35,116 bases of DNA from Thermodesulfobacteriota bacterium (GTDB lineage Bacteria > Desulfobacterota > QYQD01): the NCBI GenBank assembly GCA_031082315.1, contig JAVHLC010000011.1, positions 1 to 35,116 on the forward strand, read 5' to 3'. The position numbers and the translations under genes are program-made. Below are positions 32,496 to 35,116 of the stretch, piece after piece. The first letter of the stretch is position 1; each line of letters begins with the position of its first letter. The notes beneath the pieces were generated by a model, which was not told where the DNA came from, made no database searches, and worked only from the letters and a program-made list of their open reading frames with translations.

Positions 32496-32685
32496 TGACG
32501 GCCTCGTAAAAAGTCCATTTGCTGCAAAATAGCGATCAGCCATCAGCTATCAGCGGTCAGTTTAAGGCGCTATTCCACTTTCTGAAAGCTGAGAGCTGAG
32601 TGCTGACAGCTCTTCTTATTTGCGCGCCTTGCAACTGAAGCTTTTTACTGTGCCGTCCAAACTTTGACTTTTTACGAGATTATCA
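32496..32685 (-). repeat. MITE-like dispersed repeat, copy 2 (inverted relative to 1945-2154)
   Basis: Both arms match copy 1 in reverse complement (GTAAAAAGTCCATTTGCTGC at the left, AGCTTTTTACTGTGCCGTCC at the right). The interior is unrelated and consists of ATCAGC/GCTGA-type direct and inverted units. The 3' end lies four bases before the HdrA ATG, so the element probably supplies that gene's 5' untranslated region. Confidence 0.75.
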
Positions 32686-32688
32686 AAC

Positions 32689-35116
32689 ATGTCTGATCAA
32701 GGGAAAAAAGAGCCTGTGGGCGCAGTGATGGTGGTAGGCGGCGGTATCGCAGGGATACAGGCGGCCCTGGACCTCGCGAACTCGGGATACTATGTGTATC
32801 TGGTGGAGAGGTCTCCGGCCATAGGGGGGACGATGCCCCAATTGGATAAGACCTTCCCCACGAACGACTGCTCAATGTGCATCCTGAGCCCGAAGCTCGT
32901 AGAATGTGGACAACACCTTAATATACGGCTGATTACCTGCGCGGAGGTTGACGGTATCCACGGCGAAGAAGGAAACCTGAAGGTTAGGGTAATAAAGCGT
33001 CCGCGGTATGTTGATGAAGATAAATGTGTGGGTTGCGGTGTTTGCGCGTCAAAGTGCCCCAAAGAGGTAAAAAACGAATTCAATTCCGGCCTGGATAAAC
33101 GTAAGGCCATCTACGTGCCATATCCCCAGGCCGTACCCATGAAGTACACCATCGACCGCCAGAACTGCATATATTTCAGGAGCCTTGAGGCCGGCAAACA
33201 AGACCGGTGTATGGCCTGCCTGAAATACTGTGAGAATAAGGCCATAGATTTTGATCAGAAAGAAGAGGTGCTGGAGCTCGCAGTAGGCTCGGTTATCCTG
33301 TCGCCGGGATTTGAACCGTTTGATCCCGGTGAGTTTGACACCTACGGTTACGGCACGCTCCCCAACGTGGTGACGAGCGTTGCCCTGGAACGGATGCTCA
33401 GCGCTTCCGGTCCCTTCCGCGGACACCTGGTCCGGCCGTCTGACCAGAGGGAGCCGAAAAGGATCGCCTGGCTCCAGTGCGTGGGTTCCAGGGATATAAA
33501 CCGCTGCCGGAACGGATATTGCTCGGCCGTGTGCTGTATGTACGCCATTAAAGAAGCGGTTATCGCCAAGGAACACAGCAAGGAGGAACTCGATACCGCC
33601 ATATTCTATATGGACATGCGCACCTACGGGAAGGAGTTTGAAAAGTATTATCAGAGGGCGGAGCAGGAAAAAGGGGTGCGATTCGTCCGTAGCCGCGTCC
33701 ATTCCGTCGAACGTGTTCCGGGTACGGATGACTTGAGTATAAGATACGTGACAGAGGCCGGGGAAGTGGTGAGAGAGGTATTTGATATGGTGGTGCTCTC
33801 CGTGGGAATGAGGATGGCGGAAAGCACCGTGAACCTGGCCAAAAGACTCGACGTTCGCCTGGACGGATATCAGTTTGCAGATACCTCCAGTTTCGCCCCG
33901 GCCCGGACATCCCGTTCCGGCGTGTACGTCTGTGGGGCCTTTCGTGAACCCAAGGACATCCCCGGCTCCGTAATGGAAGCCAGCGCGGCTGCCTGTGCCG
34001 CTTCACAGGCGCTGGCGGGCGTTCGACATACCAAGACGCTTTCCAGGATACTGCCGCATGAAACACACGTACTAAGGCAGGAACCAAGGGTCGGAGTATT
34101 TGTCTGTAATTGCGGGATCAACATCGGAGGAATTGCCGACGTGCCGGCCATAACCGCCTATGCCGCTACCCTCCCGCGGGTGGTACACGCGGAAGAGAAC
34201 CTCTTTACTTGCTCCCAGGATACGCAGGAACGCATACGGGGGATCATTCGCGAAAAGGGAATAAACCGGGTAGTGGTGGCATCGTGCTCGCCCAGGACCC
34301 ATGAACCTCTCTTCCGGTCTACCATCCGGGAGGCGGGGCTCAATCCTTTCCTGATTGAAATGGCAAATATCCGGGATCAGAATACCTGGGTGCATCAGAG
34401 CCAGCCGGAAGAGGCGACCGCAAAGGCCAAAGACCTTGTGCGCATGGCGGTAGCCAAGGTAGCGCTGGCGAAACCTCTTTACCCCAAACATGTTCCGGTG
34501 ACCAAGTCCGCCCTTGTGATCGGAGGAGGCGTGGCCGGGATGGTGAGCGCGCTGAGCCTTGCGGAGCAGGGGGTTTCTGCCTGTCTGGTGGAAAAAAGTG
34601 AGAGCCTCGGCGGGCAGGCCCGTAATCTTTCGAGGACCTGGAAGGGCGAATCGGTAGAGGCGTACCTGGCGGGGCTGATCAATGCCGTTACCCGGCATCC
34701 AAAGGTTGAGGTCTTCCTCAATACCGAGGTGCGTTCTACCTCAGGGACGGCGGGCAACTTCACTACCACACTGGTGAGCAAGCGTCCGGAACTGCATTCC
34801 TCGAAGCTGACCCATGGAGTGGCCGTCCTGGCCACCGGCGGACGACCGTTCTCTACCTCTGAATACCTTTATGGACAGAACCCGGATGTCCTTTGCTGGT
34901 TCGATCTGGACCACATGATGGCAGCAGCCCCGGAGCGGGTGAAAAATGCGCAGACGGCAGTCTTCATCCAGTGCGTCGGATCAAGGGACTCTGAGAGACC
35001 ATATTGCAGCAAGATATGTTGTACGCACGCCGTAACCAGCGCCCTGCAGTTAAAAGAGATGAACCCGGAGATGGATGTTTTCATTCTCTATCGGGATATA
35101 AGGACCTACGGCGCCC
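32689..35116 (+). CDS. HdrA-like multi-FAD/Fe-S flavoprotein, Cys form (partial, runs off the window)
   Basis: About 809 codons are visible without a stop. The layout follows the selenoprotein paralogue at 4777. It has FAD fold 1 (MVVGGGIAGIQAALDLA), then FPTNDCSMCILSPKLVEC with Cys at the position of the paralogue's UGA. Ferredoxin motif CVGCGVCASKC, CMACLKYC, the FVCNCGINIGG segment and FAD fold 2 (VIGGGVAGMVSALSLA) follow, and it ends within the region of CVGSRDSERPYCSKICC. It lacks the palindromic insertion present in the paralogue. Following the glutamate synthase subunits, it is the likely electron hub of that complex, paired with the MvhD-like protein at the start of the operon. The start is ATG 32689 with no clear Shine-Dalgarno. 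Confidence 0.9.
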   Translation, partial: MSDQGKKEPVGAVMVVGGGIAGIQAALDLANSGYYVYLVERSPAIGGTMPQLDKTFPTNDCSMCILSPKLVECGQHLNIRLITCAEVDGIHGEEGNLKVRVIKRPRYVDEDKCVGCGVCASKCPKEVKNEFNSGLDKRKAIYVPYPQAVPMKYTIDRQNCIYFRSLEAGKQDRCMACLKYCENKAIDFDQKEEVLELAVGSVILSPGFEPFDPGEFDTYGYGTLPNVVTSVALERMLSASGPFRGHLVRPSDQREPKRIAWLQCVGSRDINRCRNGYCSAVCCMYAIKEAVIAKEHSKEELDTAIFYMDMRTYGKEFEKYYQRAEQEKGVRFVRSRVHSVERVPGTDDLSIRYVTEAGEVVREVFDMVVLSVGMRMAESTVNLAKRLDVRLDGYQFADTSSFAPARTSRSGVYVCGAFREPKDIPGSVMEASAAACAASQALAGVRHTKTLSRILPHETHVLRQEPRVGVFVCNCGINIGGIADVPAITAYAATLPRVVHAEENLFTCSQDTQERIRGIIREKGINRVVVASCSPRTHEPLFRSTIREAGLNPFLIEMANIRDQNTWVHQSQPEEATAKAKDLVRMAVAKVALAKPLYPKHVPVTKSALVIGGGVAGMVSALSLAEQGVSACLVEKSESLGGQARNLSRTWKGESVEAYLAGLINAVTRHPKVEVFLNTEVRSTSGTAGNFTTTLVSKRPELHSSKLTHGVAVLATGGRPFSTSEYLYGQNPDVLCWFDLDHMMAAAPERVKNAQTAVFIQCVGSRDSERPYCSKICCTHAVTSALQLKEMNPEMDVFILYRDIRTYGA

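Overview
The window looks like a chromosomal segment of an anaerobic deltaproteobacterium (Desulfobacterota), probably a sulfate reducer or a syntroph. The evidence is a tungsten-type aldehyde:ferredoxin oxidoreductase wired to HdrA/MvhD/HdrC and NuoEFG-like subunits, two selenocysteine (UGA) codons, an octaheme cytochrome c, an ORP/NifX-type metal-cluster operon with a sigma54 regulator, and many small palindromic dispersed repeats. No rRNA, tRNA, CRISPR array, transposase or phage gene was seen. Almost every gene is on the + strand.

Region 1 (1-12.6 kb): a leader with a strong intrinsic terminator precedes an FMN-binding glutamate-synthase-like protein and a small ferredoxin. A long operon follows that resembles the benzoyl-CoA reductase BamB-I type. 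It encodes an AOR-family protein, a four-cluster Fe-S protein, a giant HdrA-like flavoprotein, an MvhD-like protein, an HdrC-like protein, and NuoE, NuoF and short NuoG homologues. The HdrA-like and MvhD-like genes each carry an in-frame UGA exactly where their Cys-containing paralogues later in the window have Cys. Each UGA is followed by a short hairpin whose loop begins GGUC. The operon is followed by an intrinsic terminator.

Region 2 (12.8-22.0 kb): a PAS/AAA+/Fis sigma54 activator, a good -24/-12 promoter, then a tightly packed operon. Its products are a CGGC-domain protein, a NifU-like scaffold, a NifX/orange-protein-like protein, a DUF5320 protein, a DUF89 protein, a ferredoxin with a Gly/Met/Arg repeat, an octaheme cytochrome c, an FmdB zinc ribbon, a radical SAM protein, an Mrp/NBP35 ATPase and an MBL-fold hydrolase. 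It reads as a metal-cluster assembly or handling module related to the ORP systems of sulfate reducers.

Region 3 (22.0-25.7 kb): a HAD hydrolase, a repeat-bounded relic of a four-helix-bundle (S23/IVP-type) gene, a PiT phosphate transporter with its DUF47 partner, and a glycerophosphodiester phosphodiesterase. The last three suggest phosphate acquisition.

Region 4 (25.7-35.1 kb, running off the end): a promoter and a roughly 300-nt leader with two tandem copies of a structured element of about 90 nt. An operon follows that encodes an MvhD-like protein, a degenerate ferredoxin-GltB paralogue, an intact ferredoxin-GltB (FMN) protein, a class-II glutamine amidotransferase fused to the GXGXG domain, and a second giant HdrA. 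This is a split glutamate synthase packed with Hdr/Mvh electron-transfer parts, and it is the best candidate here for an undescribed enzyme complex. Two repeat families occur as inverted copies on either side of the interior (about 1.95/32.6 kb and 8.2/29.7 kb), a nested arrangement that could support inversion of the whole locus.
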